Source of the DNA: Corynebacterium sp. HMSC29G08
GTDB lineage: Bacteria > Actinomycetota > Actinomycetes > Mycobacteriales > Mycobacteriaceae
Assembly (NCBI RefSeq): GCF_001806875.1
Contig: NZ_KV786273.1
Coordinates: 1-59,146 of the forward strand
Direction: 5' to 3'
Length of the DNA: 59,146 bases
Position numbers and translations under genes: made by a program
Notes under the pieces: model-generated
Told to the model about the DNA's origin: nothing
The model's input: only the letters and a program-made list of their open reading frames with translations
Database searches by the model: none
In this document: piece by piece, positions 1-9,670 of the stretch
Layout of the letters: each line of letters begins with the position of its first letter
Position numbering within the stretch: position 1 is the stretch's first letter

Positions 1-183
1 ATCAGAGGTGTCTACCAAACAGGGGTCAGGTCCACTCGTTGAGTTTTTACAACCTTATTGACACCCCACGCCCAGAAAAGGCACGTGGGTATTCCGGTTT
101 TTAATGATGATTGCGGTGTTTGACTGGTTCCATTCCGTGCGGACCAAGCCGCTGGCAGTCATCGACCGAGAGGGCGCCAAGCG

Positions 184-1943
184 TTAAGGAATTGATCGCA
201 GGGCGGACCCCAGGTCTGCCCTGCGGTTTACGCCGAGCTTCTTGTACACGCGGGTCAAGTGGTACTCAATAGTTTTTGTTGACAGGTTTAGCTGCCGGGC
301 AATGCCACTGTTGGTTTCACCGCTGGCTGCCATGTGAGCGATTTCCCTCTCGTGCGCTGTCAAAAGCGTTAAGGCTGGGTTTTCGGCTGTAGTGATCTGC
401 TGTTCCGCTTGGCAGCGTCGCAGCATCGCCCAAGCCCCCATCGACCCGTAGAGTTCAGCCGCCAGATGCATAATCTCGGCGGCTTTATTCCTGCGCCCAT
501 ACCTCAGCTCTGCCAGCCCGTACTCATACAGGGAGCGGGCGTAGTACGCGGGCATGCCGGCGTCCCGGAGCATCTCCACCGCATCCTCAAAAGCGGAAAA
601 CGCCGCGGTGGCGTGCTGGCGGCGAAGATCAATGCTTGCCATCGGGATTGAGTACTTCGCGCGCACGGAAAGCGAAACCTCCCGAGCGCTATCATCCAGC
701 GCCGGGGCTAGGACCTGTTCAGCCTCGTCGAGGTGGCCCGCGCGAATCAGGCTTGATGCGTAGACGTCCTCCCGCGGCCAAAACTCCGGCCGCGGAAAAA
801 TCCGCTTCGCGGTCCTAGCCAAGTTTTCCCCAGCTTTCAGCGCTGTTGGAATGTCGCTGAGCTGCGCGGCGATCACCATGTTGGCCATCAGCGATGGCAG
901 TTGTTGGATGGTGAAGGCGTCGGCGCCGGGGGCGCTGCGTCGCAAATAATGCTCCGCTAGGCTCTGCTTGCCTTCCAAAGCTGCGATGTAGGCTCCCGTC
1001 CATAAGAGGAGTGGCTCTACAAGGCGAGCTTCGTTGCTTTCAGCTAGGAGCAGACCGTGTTCCACTGTGTGCTTGGCATCGGTCCAGTGGCCTGCCACAA
1101 ATTGGGCGCGCGCGTACAGCGGCGTCTTCCAGAGCTTGGCCATGGGCGCTTTCGCCGGGACGCGGCCTCAAGTGGTTGAGGGCCCGCGGAATATCGTCAT
1201 TGGCCAGGTGCATAAAACCCGTGAAGAAGTCCGTCTCTGGAGCCACCGGCAAGGTGGCCAGGTGCTGGGAAAGGGAAGCGCCGCTCGCCGCTTCGGCAAA
1301 ATGCTGCACAATCTCAAGCATGGCGGGGGCAAGGTCGCTGGCGGTGTCGCCGAATGCAACCTTTCGCAGCCCCTCGATGTCCCAGTCAGCCACTGCAGTC
1401 ATGATTGCAAGCTGTGTGCGCTTCTTGCTTATCGACGCCACGCCCAACCAATCACCCGCCACCCCCACAAACCCGCCGTACAGGGCCTTCTCCGCCTCCG
1501 CTATCGGATCCGTCCCGTGTGGTGCCTGTGCGGTGGTTGTTGTCTGCGTCGGCTGTGCTGGCTGTGGCGGTTGAGGGAGAGCGTCGAGTTTCACCTCTAC
1601 AGACGCCAGTTTGCGCGCCCACTCTTGCGTGCCCGCCGCAATGAAGAAGGCATCGGTTGCCGCAAGGGAGTCAACAAATCCCGTCAGCGCGTTGCGGTCG
1701 CATTGATCGATATCCCGGAGGAGGTACACAGCGCCTTGGGGCTGTGTAGCCACCGAACTGGGGGAGCGGAATGGTGCTCGGCGTGATCACGCGAAGCGCA
1801 TCCGGCGGGATCTGCTCTTGCAAGCGGCGCATCACAGCATTGGTGTCCTCCGAGTCATCGCGCATGAGAAGGACGAACCCACCAGGGTGGCTAAACAAGG
1901 TGCGAGCAAGTCGCTGTGAGTTGACGTCTACTTCAAGGACCAT
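184..1943 (-). pseudogene. LuxR-type transcriptional regulator, two frameshifts
   Basis: Three minus-strand reading frames join into one ~585-residue protein. The first (from ATG 1943, MVLEVDVNSQ...) holds until about 1760. The second continues from there (GAVYLLRDIDQ...) to about 1150. The third (AKLWKTPLYARAQF...) runs to the TAA at 184. The last ~60 residues are a LuxR/GerE helix-turn-helix (LTAHEREIAHMA, then SGIARQLNLSTKTIEYH). The middle looks like the helical repeat region of large LAL-type regulators. There is no Walker A at the N-terminus, so the usual ATPase domain is missing or degenerate. The first shift lies near a run of five G at 1760-1764; both shifts are repaired by skipping one base. 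A pseudogene is most likely, but sequencing error is possible. Confidence 0.7.
1421..1439 (-). repeat. Copy 1 of dispersed GTCGRTAAGCAA motif
   Basis: The minus strand reads GGCGTCGATAAGCAAGAAG. It lies inside the damaged LuxR gene, where it encodes ASISKK. Same core as the copies at 2928, 8453, 10963, 18576, 21028 and 21847. Confidence 0.75.
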
Positions 1944-1968
1944 GATGCTTCGATCTTAGGCCCACCAG

Positions 1969-2876
1969 CTACCTGAACCCGCCGTCTGCGACGTAGCGGC
2001 CATCCGGCGCCACATAGCGCGCCTTATAGATGGCGGGGGTGCCGGCTTGGAGCGACGCAGCGTCGAGAAGCAAATGCCATGTGCCGCCGTCGTCGCAGGT
2101 ACCTTCGGTGATGTGCTCGACGAATCCGGCCTGGCCCGTGTGGCCGGGTGGCGTCGGTTCGAGTGTGCCGCGGCAGCCCAACTCTGGGTAGGTCACGTTG
2201 GGGTAGGCGATCTCCACGTTGAAGCTGTCGCCACGCCAGTCGCGTTCGATAGAGTACTGGCGAAAACTGCCAGCCAGGGGCTGCGCCAGCGGGTCGGTGT
2301 TTGCCAAGGTATCCAGCGTGTTCAGCGCGCTGGGGTCGGTGGTGGGCAGCCAGCTGATCACATTGAATTCATCTAGCGGGTTGCCAACAACCGTCTCCGT
2401 CGGCCCGCGGACCTGCTCCACGCGCCCGCCGCGCAGCTCGTACTGCGTGATGGTCGCCGTGGTCTCGCCGAAGCGGTACTCCTCCAAACCCGGGTACATC
2501 CCGTTGGAAAAAAGGAGCGTCCCCTCGCCGTCCGCAAGCGTGCTTGTGGCCTGCTCCCCGGTTGCTAGGGCTATTGCTACTCTGCGTTCTCCCGTACCAC
2601 CCTCACTCACCAACAACTCCGGCACGGCATCACCATCCACGTCCAACAACGCGTACTGGAACGTGCCGTCATGCCCCGGCTGCGGCTCCGGGAAGAACCG
2701 CGCCGGGTTGGCGACGGCATCCGCGTAGGTGTCACGCAGGTGTTGCTGTGGTGACGCTGGTGGTGGCGCAGGCGGGGTAGCCGCTGCGTCCGGGTCCGCG
2801 GACCCGGCGTACCGCATGAAGCGAGCGCCAGCACAGCAGCGGCGGTGCCGGCGGTGATGATCGTTCGGTTCGGCAT
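1969..2876 (-). pseudogene. Secreted lipoprotein, frameshifted behind the signal peptide
   Basis: The frame starting at ATG 2876 (or 2891) encodes a lipoprotein signal peptide, MPNRTIITAG... ending in the lipobox LALASC. Shortly after the cysteine (about 2800-2815) the reading continues in another frame: SADPDAAATPPAP..., then ~260 residues to the stop at 1969. The mature part has a Pro/Ala-rich linker, a DVDGDAVPELLV segment resembling an FG-GAP-like calcium-binding loop, and cysteines in the second half. The family is not recognised. Reading only the second frame (start 2817) would give a 282-residue protein without signal peptide. The stop is 25 bases from the LuxR start, so both may once have been one transcript. 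Confidence 0.6.
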
Positions 2877-2927
2877 ACTGTGAGTCAACATGTGGTGAGG
2901 CTAGCGGTTGGGGCTGGGGGAACGCTG

Positions 2928-2948
2928 GGCGTCGATAAGCAAAAAGCT
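2928..2948 (+). repeat. Copy 2 of dispersed GTCGRTAAGCAA motif
   Basis: The plus strand contains GCGTCGATAAGCAAAAAGCT. It begins one base beyond the menB stop codon. In the menB direction the order is stop codon, then GAGCTTTTTGCTTATCGACG, much like the copy just behind nusG. Confidence 0.8.
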
Positions 2949-2949
2949 C

Positions 2950-3903
2950 CTAATAGTAGTAGGGGAACTCGTCCCAATTCGGCGGGCGCTTCTGCAGGAA
3001 GGAGTCGCGGCCCTCCACAGCCTCATCGGTCATATAGGCCAGGCGAGTGGCCTCACCGGCGAAGACCTGCTGGCCCATCAAGCCGTCATCAACCAGGTTG
3101 AACGCGAACTTCAGCATGCGCTGGGCGGTGGGGGACTTCGTGTTGATTTCGCGCGCAACCTGGATCGCCTCGTTCTCCAACTCAGCGTGATCAGCCACGA
3201 TGTTTACCGCACCCATCCGCTGCATCTCCTCCGCGGAGTAGGTGCGGCCCAGGAAGAAAATCTCACGCGCAAACTTCTGGCCCACCATCTTGGCCAGGTA
3301 GGCGGACCCGTAGCCGGCGTCGAAGGACCCGACGTCCGCGTCCGTCTGCTTAAAACGTGCCTCCTCCTTCGATGCGATAGTGAGGTCGCAAACGACGTGC
3401 AACGAATGGCCGCCGCCAGCCGCCCAACCGTTAACCACCGCGATGACCACCTTCGGCATCGTGCGAATCAGACGCTGCACCTCAAGAATGTGCAGACGGC
3501 CGCCCTCGGCTTTCACACGGGCTTCATCGACGGTGTCCGCAGTGTCGCCACCTGCGTACTGGTAACCGGAGCGGCCGCGAATGCGCTGGTCACCGCCAGA
3601 GCAAAACGCCCAGCCGCCGTCCTTCTCGGACGGACCGTTGCCGGTAAGCAGGATCGTGCCCACGGACGGGTCACGACGCGCATGATCCAGTGCGCGGTAC
3701 AACTCATCCACAGTGTGGGGGCGAAACGCGTTGCGCACCTCCGGGCGGTCAAACGCGATGCGGACAATGCCGTCTTTGCGCTCCGTGCCCACGTGGCGGT
3801 GATAGGTGATGTCCGTGAACTTATCGTTCGTTGCCGGCTTCCACTGGGAGGCGTCGAAGGGATTGACGGTGGAGTACTGGGGGTCCTGGGGGTTCTGGCT
3901 CAT
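2950..3903 (-). CDS. menB: 1,4-dihydroxy-2-naphthoyl-CoA synthase MenB
   Basis: Crotonase-fold enzyme that closes the second ring of the menaquinone headgroup, converting o-succinylbenzoyl-CoA to 1,4-dihydroxy-2-naphthoyl-CoA in the cytoplasm. 317 residues, a normal actinobacterial MenB length. Visible MenB features: FDRPEVRNAFRPHTVDEL near residue 52, FCSGGDQRIRG near 100, the oxyanion-hole stretch VVNGWAAGGGHSLHVVCDLT near 155, the active-site loop TDADVGSFDAGYG near 190, and the C-terminal RPPNWDEFPYYY tail. The gene is transcribed away from menC and menD, which lie on the other strand. No MenA, MenE or MenF is seen here. Confidence 0.96.
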   Translation of the reverse strand: MSQNPQDPQYSTVNPFDASQWKPATNDKFTDITYHRHVGTERKDGIVRIAFDRPEVRNAFRPHTVDELYRALDHARRDPSVGTILLTGNGPSEKDGGWAFCSGGDQRIRGRSGYQYAGGDTADTVDEARVKAEGGRLHILEVQRLIRTMPKVVIAVVNGWAAGGGHSLHVVCDLTIASKEEARFKQTDADVGSFDAGYGSAYLAKMVGQKFAREIFFLGRTYSAEEMQRMGAVNIVADHAELENEAIQVAREINTKSPTAQRMLKFAFNLVDDGLMGQQVFAGEATRLAYMTDEAVEGRDSFLQKRPPNWDEFPYYY

Positions 3904-3990
3904 AAGGGTGATGGTACGTGGGCTTCGGTGTGGTTAATGCGAAGCTGGTCGGGAACCGCCAGCAGGCGGGAACCGACGGGGCGGCCGAAA

Positions 3991-4359
3991 CTACCGCGTC
4001 AGCACCAACGCCACCGCGCCCAAGCCCAACAGCGTGACGGCAAAGACCGTCACCATCACCCGCGCGATGTTGGGGGAGAGGGATTCGTCTTGGATTCCGT
4101 GGACGTCCCGCAAGTAGTCCGCGCGGTTAGAGGACACTAAGTAAATAGCGCACACCACCAGGACGCAGATCAACGCGAAAATCGCCGGACCGTAGGCATC
4201 TGCCCAGCGCAGCAACGTCAAGGACACCACCAGCATCGCCATCGCTGTGCGCGCCCAGGACATAGAGGTGCGCTCCGGCTGCAGGCCGGGATCTTCGTGC
4301 GCCTGCAGCGGCGCTTGCGAAGGCAAACGCCCAGGCAGCAACCTACCTGAACGCGACAC
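3991..4359 (-). CDS. DUF202 small membrane protein
   Basis: About 122 residues from a GTG codon that directly follows the TAG stop of the upstream DUF202 gene, so translation is probably coupled. A short hydrophilic N-terminus (GLQPERTSMSWARTAMAML) is followed by about three hydrophobic segments. The R-T-x-x-S/A-W-x-R-T pattern before the first helix is the DUF202 signature. Function is unknown. It forms a pair with the neighbouring DUF202 gene, a common arrangement for this family. Confidence 0.8.
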   Translation of the reverse strand: MSRSGRLLPGRLPSQAPLQAHEDPGLQPERTSMSWARTAMAMLVVSLTLLRWADAYGPAIFALICVLVVCAIYLVSSNRADYLRDVHGIQDESLSPNIARVMVTVFAVTLLGLGAVALVLTR

Positions 4360-4731
4360 CTACACCGCCACCATCACAATGGTCACCGCCAGCGACACAA
4401 ACACGATGAAGGACAACACCGGGATAATCGCCGGCACGGGCAGAGGTCGGCCAGTGCGCATGGCCCGCTCCACGTGCACCCAGCGCACTGCGGCTCCGGC
4501 GGAGATGCACAGCCCGCCGAGGATCACCAGGATGGCGACAGCGGTTTGGTAGTCGGGGTGTAACCCGTCAATGTCGAAAGCAGCCAACGCCACCCCGCCT
4601 GCCAAAAACGCCAGGGAGGTGCGCGTCCAGGCGAGGAAGGTGCGCTCGTTGGCAAGGGTGAAGCGCGGGTCGGGCTCGGTGCCGTCGGGAAACAGTCGCT
4701 GTGCCAGCCGGCTGCGTTCAGGTGCGCTCAT
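4360..4731 (-). CDS. DUF202 membrane protein, YidH-like
   Basis: 123 residues from ATG 4731 (MSAPERSRLAQRLFPDG). The DUF202 motif FTLANERTFLAWTRTSLAFL is at residues ~20-40. Three hydrophobic helices follow, with the conserved-looking WVHVERAMRTGRPLP loop between the second and third. A longer frame upstream (to 4947) overlaps menC on the opposite strand and is not supported. The gene is divergent from menC with only 25 bases between starts, so promoters must overlap. Biochemical role unknown. Confidence 0.85.
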   Translation of the reverse strand: MSAPERSRLAQRLFPDGTEPDPRFTLANERTFLAWTRTSLAFLAGGVALAAFDIDGLHPDYQTAVAILVILGGLCISAGAAVRWVHVERAMRTGRPLPVPAIIPVLSFIVFVSLAVTIVMVAV

Positions 4732-4756
4732 GGTCACCCACGCTACGCTGGCGCGC

Positions 4757-5752
4757 ATGGAACTGCCCGAAAACCCCCTCAACATCCAGGAAATAATCCA
4801 AGAAATAAACGTTGATGACATCCTGCAGCGCTCCCACGTGGTGGCGTTGCCGATGCGGGTGAAGTTCCGCGGCATTACTACGCGCGAGGCGCTGCTGATT
4901 AACGGCCCGAAGAGGTGGGGCGAGTTCTCCCCGTTCACCGAGTACAAGCCGCAGGAAGCGAAGCACTGGCTGCGCGCCGGGCTGGAAGCCGCCTACTTGG
5001 GTCTGCCCGAAGCGGAAGGCGCAGTGCCGGTCAACGGCACGGTCCCGGCGCTCCAGCCGCACGATGTCGAAGGCGTGCTTGAGCGCTTCCCGGGCGTGCA
5101 AACCTTCAAGGTCAAGGTCGCCGATCCCGGCCAGACGCTCCAAGATGACGTCATGCGCGTCAACGAAGTTCGCCGCCTGCGTCCGGAGGCCGCGATTCGT
5201 GTAGACGCCAACGGCGGCTGGAGTGTTGCCGAAGCCGTCGAGGCGGAGCGTGCACTCACCGAAGGCGGCCCGCTTGAATACATCGAGCAGCCCTGCAAAA
5301 CGGTCGAGGAGCTCGGTGCTGTCCAGAACCAGGTGCGCACGCCGATTGCTGCGGACGAGTCGATTCGCCGTGCCGAGGATCCGGGGAGGGTGGTTGGGGT
5401 GGTTCCCGTGGGTGTGGTCAAGCAAGCGCCCCTGGGTGGGGTTCGAAGGACGCTGCAGCTGGCTGAAGCGCTGAACCTGCAGCTCACCGTGGCCAGCGCT
5501 CTGGATACGGCGGTAGGAATTGATGCCGGCCTGGTGGCGGCGAAGCTCACCGGATCGCGCGCGGCCGGGCTAGCCACCCAGCGGTTGTTCCTGGAGGATG
5601 TTGCACCGGAGCGTCAGCTTCACAACGGCACGTTGCCCCTCACCCACACCACCCCCGACCCGGAACGCCTCCATGCTCTACGCGCACCCGACACAACCCG
5701 TGACTGGTGGTTCGACCGTGTGAGGGAGTGCATTACCCAACTTCGGGTGTAG
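4757..5752 (+). CDS. menC: o-Succinylbenzoate synthase MenC
   Basis: Enolase-superfamily enzyme that dehydrates SHCHC to o-succinylbenzoate in menaquinone synthesis. 331 residues from ATG 4757; the frame is open further upstream, but that part overlaps the divergent DUF202 gene. Catalytic features in order: K-x-K in TFKVKVADPG (~residue 117), metal ligand Asp in IRVDANGGWS, Glu in EYIEQPCKT, Asp-Glu in IAADESIRRAED, and the second catalytic Lys in VGVVKQAPLGG. The protein is shorter than E. coli MenC because of a trimmed N-terminal cap, as is usual in actinobacteria. Confidence 0.93.
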   Translation: MELPENPLNIQEIIQEINVDDILQRSHVVALPMRVKFRGITTREALLINGPKRWGEFSPFTEYKPQEAKHWLRAGLEAAYLGLPEAEGAVPVNGTVPALQPHDVEGVLERFPGVQTFKVKVADPGQTLQDDVMRVNEVRRLRPEAAIRVDANGGWSVAEAVEAERALTEGGPLEYIEQPCKTVEELGAVQNQVRTPIAADESIRRAEDPGRVVGVVPVGVVKQAPLGGVRRTLQLAEALNLQLTVASALDTAVGIDAGLVAAKLTGSRAAGLATQRLFLEDVAPERQLHNGTLPLTHTTPDPERLHALRAPDTTRDWWFDRVRECITQLRV

Positions 5753-5837
5753 AAGTTGTCACACTTCGGTAGTTTCGCTGGGTTGGGCAACACGTGGGGT
5801 TAAAGTGCAATGCGGAAATTGTCATTCCCGTTTTTAG

Positions 5838-5847
5838 GTGACGTCAC
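5838..5847. promoter_or_regulatory. 10-bp palindrome GTGACGTCAC before the transporter gene
   Basis: Perfect palindrome 15 bases upstream of the transporter start, just ahead of the ribosome-binding site GAGGAA. It could be an operator, but it does not have the TGTGA-N6-TCACA spacing of GlxR/CRP sites. Assigned on symmetry alone. Confidence 0.25.
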
Positions 5848-5862
5848 AGAGAGGAACTCGAG

Positions 5863-7443
5863 ATGTCTACTCCCGTAGTTCATGAATCCACCGCCTTGTC
5901 AGACGGTGACCGCGCCCCAAGCCCCGAGGCGGGCGAGTGGCGCCGCCAACTCATCGGATTGCTCACAGGTATTGTCCTGGCAATCTTGGTGTACATCTTC
6001 TTCCCAGCAGGAGCGGCTGACACTGTCGCCCAGTCTTCCGGCGCGAAGGAGGGCGTGGAGTACTCCGCGCAGTCCATGCGCGTTGTCGCCGCAACGACTG
6101 TCCTTATGGCGGCGTGGTGGATGACGGAGGCGATCCCGCTTGCCGCAACCGCACTGCTGCCGCTTGCGATCTTCCCGGTCATGGGGGTTGCGCCGTTTAA
6201 GAGCGTCTCTTCCCCGTACGCTTCCGCCACTATCTTCCTGTTCATGGGTGGCTTCCTGATGGCCCTTGGCCTGCAGCGTTGGAACCTGCACCGTCGCCTG
6301 GCGTTGGTCGTGGTGAAGATGGTTGGTACCAGCCCGAAGCGCATCATCTTGGGCTTTATGCTGGCCACAGGCTTTATGTCCATGTGGGTGTCTAACACCG
6401 CAACCGCTGTGGTGATGCTGCCGATCGGTACCTCCGTGTTGGCATTGACCGCGGAGTCCGTGGGTGGCATGAAGAACCAGAAGCGTTTCGCCACCGCCCT
6501 GATGTTGGCAATTGCATATTCTGCGTCTATCGGTTCCCTGGGCACCCTGATTGGTACTCCGCCGAACGCTCTGCTGAAGGGCTACATGGAGGAAGCGCAC
6601 GGCATCACCATCGGCTTCGGTGAGTGGATGCTTGTGGGTATGCCGGTTGCAATCGTGTTCACTTTTATTGCGTGGTGGATGCTCATCACCGTCTTCAAGC
6701 CTGAGGTTGACCGGATCCCGGGCGGTAAGGAACTGATTGACGCTGAGCTGAAGAAGCTTGGGTCGTGGACCTTCCCGCAGGTTGCCGTGGGTGTCATCTT
6801 CTTGCTTGCTGCGCTGACCTGGATTTTCATCCCGTTGGGCCGCAACCATTTCGGATGGGACTTCCCGTATGACGATGCAGTTGTGGGCATTATCGCCGGC
6901 CTGCTCATGTTCATTGTCCCGGCAAGCAAGGACGGCAAGCGCATCTTGGACTGGAAGACCGCCAATGAGATGCCGTGGGACGTGTTGTTGCTCTTCGGTG
7001 GTGGCTTGAGCCTGTCCGCCATGTTCACCGCCACGGGCCTGTCCCTGTGGATTGGTGAGAAGGCCAAGGGTCTGTCGGTCTTGCCGGTGTTCCTGTTGTT
7101 GGCTGCGGTCGCGGCGCTGGTGCTGTTCCTGACGGAGCTGACTTCCAACACGGCAACGGCTGCAACCTTCCTGCCAATCATGGGCGGTGTTGCAGTGGGT
7201 ATTGGTTTGACCGAGTCCACCGAGATGAACGTCCTGATCCTGGCTATCCCGGTTGCGCTGGCCGCAACCTGTGCGTTCATGCTGCCGGTGGCAACCCCGC
7301 CGAACGCTATCGCCTACTCCTCCGGCCACGTCAAGATGGGCGAGATGATCAAGGGCGGTGTCGGGCTGAACCTGATCGGCCTGGTGCTGATCTCCCTGGC
7401 TACCTACTTCATCGCTGTGCCGGTGTTCGGTTTGGTGCTCTAA
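5863..7443 (+). CDS. DASS/SLC13-family Na+:dicarboxylate symporter
   Basis: 526-residue inner-membrane transporter with ~12 hydrophobic segments. It carries both hallmark SNT motifs of the divalent anion:Na+ symporter family: VSNTATAVVMLP (~residue 175) and TSNTATAATFLP (~428). Each is followed by a matching T-P-P-N-A motif (GTPPNALLKG and ATPPNAIAYS), typical of the inverted-repeat architecture. Likely substrates are succinate, fumarate or malate, as for DccT of C. glutamicum; this is inferred from family. The gene stands alone between menC and a small membrane protein. The start is supported by GAGGAACTCGAG just upstream. Confidence 0.9.
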   Translation: MSTPVVHESTALSDGDRAPSPEAGEWRRQLIGLLTGIVLAILVYIFFPAGAADTVAQSSGAKEGVEYSAQSMRVVAATTVLMAAWWMTEAIPLAATALLPLAIFPVMGVAPFKSVSSPYASATIFLFMGGFLMALGLQRWNLHRRLALVVVKMVGTSPKRIILGFMLATGFMSMWVSNTATAVVMLPIGTSVLALTAESVGGMKNQKRFATALMLAIAYSASIGSLGTLIGTPPNALLKGYMEEAHGITIGFGEWMLVGMPVAIVFTFIAWWMLITVFKPEVDRIPGGKELIDAELKKLGSWTFPQVAVGVIFLLAALTWIFIPLGRNHFGWDFPYDDAVVGIIAGLLMFIVPASKDGKRILDWKTANEMPWDVLLLFGGGLSLSAMFTATGLSLWIGEKAKGLSVLPVFLLLAAVAALVLFLTELTSNTATAATFLPIMGGVAVGIGLTESTEMNVLILAIPVALAATCAFMLPVATPPNAIAYSSGHVKMGEMIKGGVGLNLIGLVLISLATYFIAVPVFGLVL

Positions 7444-7476
7444 CACTTACAGGCTTGGTGCGGTAACTTATGGCGC

Positions 7477-7968
7477 ATGGATAACCAGACGCGCCAGTTC
7501 GGTGCGGGCGATTCGGGTGAACAGTATCCGGGTCGCCCGCAGCAGTATTTTCCGGACCCGTCCAGCCAGTACGGGGGCGGCTACAACGAGCCGTATTACG
7601 GCGAGCCGGATTACGGCGTTTCAAGCTATAACACGCCACAGAAGGGGACGAATACCGCGGCGTTGGCACTCGGTTTGCTTGCCGCGATTCTGGCGGTTGC
7701 GGCCGTAGTGCTGTTTTTCCTGTGGCGTGCTTCGGCGCAGGAGGCGAACAAGCCGCCGGTGACGGTGACGGAAACCACCACGGCTACCACCACAGTGACC
7801 ACCACGCGCAAACCCTTTGATTTCGGTTTTGGGGAACGTGACAACGAGAATCCGGGTGATCAGCCAGCCCCGGTTGTGCCTACTGAGGTGCTGCCAACGG
7901 ATGTCCCGTTGCCGGACATCGATTTTGAGGGACTGTTGAACAAGCTTGATGAGTTGTCGAGGGGGTAA
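7477..7968 (+). CDS. Single-pass membrane protein upstream of menD
   Basis: 163 residues. The N-terminal ~55 residues are rich in Tyr, Pro, Gly and Gln ([15 protein letters not shown]) and probably cytoplasmic. One strongly hydrophobic helix (residues ~57-80) follows, then a Thr-rich stretch and an acidic outer tail. It ends two bases before the menD start, so it is co-transcribed with it. M. tuberculosis has a small membrane protein (Rv0556) next to menD, and this is the likely positional counterpart. Function unknown. Confidence 0.8.
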   Translation: MDNQTRQFGAGDSGEQYPGRPQQYFPDPSSQYGGGYNEPYYGEPDYGVSSYNTPQKGTNTAALALGLLAAILAVAAVVLFFLWRASAQEANKPPVTVTETTTATTTVTTTRKPFDFGFGERDNENPGDQPAPVVPTEVLPTDVPLPDIDFEGLLNKLDELSRG

Positions 7969-7970
7969 GC

Positions 7971-9587
7971 ATGGAGTCGTTTGAACTTGCCTCGGCGGTG
8001 GCTGATCAGCTGGCAGAACATGTCACTGATGTGGTGATGAGTCCAGGTTCGCGCAACTCGCCGCTGGCGTACGCGTTGCTTGCGCGTGGGGATATCCAGG
8101 TGCACATGCGTATCGACGAACGCTCGGCCGCCTTCACAGCCTTAGGGCTCGCCCGCGTGCAGAAACGCCACGTTGGTGTGGTTATGACGTCTGGTACGGC
8201 GGTTGCGAACGCGCTTCCAGCGGTAGTCGAGGCGCACATGTCGCACACCCCGCTCGCGGTGATCAGCGCGGATCGCCCGGAACACCTGGTGGGCACTGGT
8301 GCGAGCCAAACTATCTGGCAGCAGGGCATCTTCGGCCGTTATGCACAAACGCAGCAGGTGCAGTTGCTGGAGCACGTCAGCGGGATCTCCTTTACTGCCC
8401 CCCAAGTGCATATCAACGTGGCGTTGGATGTGCCGTTGGTGCCGGGGAACGTGGCGTCGGTAAGCAAGAAGCTCCGGAGGGTGGGGCCGGGCTGCCTGAC
8501 TCAGGCGACAAGGTTTGTGGACCACGGCGTGGTGGATGTGGACCTGACGCGCGACACGCTGGTCATTGCTGGTGATGAGGCGTGGGAGGTACCCGGGCTG
8601 GAGCACGTGCCCACGATTGCGGAGCCGACCGCGCCGACGCCCTTTCACCAGGTACACCCGCTGGCGGCGAGGTTTTTTGCGCAGTCGGAGGTGGCGATTT
8701 CCCACGACGGTGGTGATTTCGCGGCGTCCACGAAGCCGGAGCAGATCATTGTGGTAGGGCACCCCACGCTGCACCGCGATGTGATGGCGCTGATGGCAGA
8801 CCCGGCGATTGAGGTCATCGGGCTGTCGCGTAGCGAGATTTTCACGGGCAACCCGAGCGCGCGTGGTTCCTCTGTGCGTGTGACGGGTCAGCCGACGGAC
8901 ACGTGGCTGAAGATCTGCGATGCCGCCGGCGACGTGGGCGCGGAAACCGTCCGCAGCGCCTTAGAGAGCGAGGAGTTTGGCTTTAGCGGCCTGCATGTTG
9001 CGGCAGCCGTGTGCGATACGCTTGCGGTTGCGGACACGTTTGTGCTGGGCGCATCGAATCCGGTGCGTGATGCGTCCCTAGTCGGCATGCCTTTTGATGG
9101 TGTGGACACGTACGCGCCGCGCGGCGCTGCGGGTATTGACGGCACGCTGTCCCAAGCGGTCGGCATTGCCTTGGCTACGCAGGCGCTGCGGCCGGATGAG
9201 ATCCGTGCCCCGCGCACCGTTGCGTTGGTGGGGGATTTAACGTTCCTGCACGATGTGAACGGACTGCTGATCGGCCCGGATGAGCCGCGGCCAGGCAACC
9301 TGACCATCGTGGTGGCCAATGACAACGGCGGCGGCATCTTTGAAACCTTGGAGGTGGGAGCGGATCACGTGCGCGAGTACTTCGAGCGCGCCTTTGGCAC
9401 CCCGCATAACGCGGACATTGAGGCCATCGCCGAAGGCTATGGTGCTGATTACCGTCGTGCAGAAAATGTGGCGGAGCTGCAGCAGATCCTGGTTGACGTG
9501 GAAGCGCAGCCCGCGCCGATCACCATCGTGGAAGCCGTCACTACTCGTCACACGCGTCGCGCGCTGGCGCAGCGCTTAAACAAGTAG
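7971..9587 (+). CDS. menD: SEPHCHC synthase MenD
   Basis: Thiamine diphosphate-dependent enzyme that joins isochorismate and 2-oxoglutarate in the first committed step of menaquinone synthesis. 538 residues. The N-terminal domain shows [16 protein letters not shown] (~residue 22) and the cofactor-activating glutamate region [14 protein letters not shown] (~50). The middle domain carries [17 protein letters not shown]. The C-terminal ThDP/Mg site is visible as [14 protein letters not shown], then [13 protein letters not shown]. Copy 3 of the dispersed motif lies inside the gene at 8453-8473. Confidence 0.96.
   Translation: MESFELASAVADQLAEHVTDVVMSPGSRNSPLAYALLARGDIQVHMRIDERSAAFTALGLARVQKRHVGVVMTSGTAVANALPAVVEAHMSHTPLAVISADRPEHLVGTGASQTIWQQGIFGRYAQTQQVQLLEHVSGISFTAPQVHINVALDVPLVPGNVASVSKKLRRVGPGCLTQATRFVDHGVVDVDLTRDTLVIAGDEAWEVPGLEHVPTIAEPTAPTPFHQVHPLAARFFAQSEVAISHDGGDFAASTKPEQIIVVGHPTLHRDVMALMADPAIEVIGLSRSEIFTGNPSARGSSVRVTGQPTDTWLKICDAAGDVGAETVRSALESEEFGFSGLHVAAAVCDTLAVADTFVLGASNPVRDASLVGMPFDGVDTYAPRGAAGIDGTLSQAVGIALATQALRPDEIRAPRTVALVGDLTFLHDVNGLLIGPDEPRPGNLTIVVANDNGGGIFETLEVGADHVREYFERAFGTPHNADIEAIAEGYGADYRRAENVAELQQILVDVEAQPAPITIVEAVTTRHTRRALAQRLNK
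8453..8473 (+). repeat. Copy 3 of dispersed motif (GTCGGTAAGCAA variant)
   Basis: Reads GCGTCGGTAAGCAAGAAGCT inside menD, encoding ASVSKKL. It differs at one position from the intergenic copy at 21028. Confidence 0.7.
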
Positions 9588-9670
9588 GCGTGTTACTGGC
9601 CGTGAGAATTCACGCGGACTTCACGTTGGGTTGCGCAAAAATTTCCTTAACTGTGCCAGGGTGACTGAGT

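Noticed and set aside
104..187. 28-codon plus-strand frame (MMIAVFDWFH...) at the window start
   Set aside because: Too short and unsupported; a stop lies at 59 in the same frame. It could be the tail of a transposase-like gene, but nothing identifies it.
2890..2915. DtxR-box-like sequence (GTGAGGCTAGCGG)
   Set aside because: Matches the central GGCTA only; both outer halves fail, unlike the pair at 10886-10924.
2908..4140. Plus-strand 410-codon frame over menB
   Set aside because: Antisense to an unambiguous MenB with all family motifs; no domain in the translated frame.
5899..7446. Long minus-strand open frame (515 codons) opposite the dicarboxylate transporter
   Set aside because: His/Gln/Arg-rich, no fold pattern, and a mirror of the codon bias of a clear 12-helix transporter on the plus strand.
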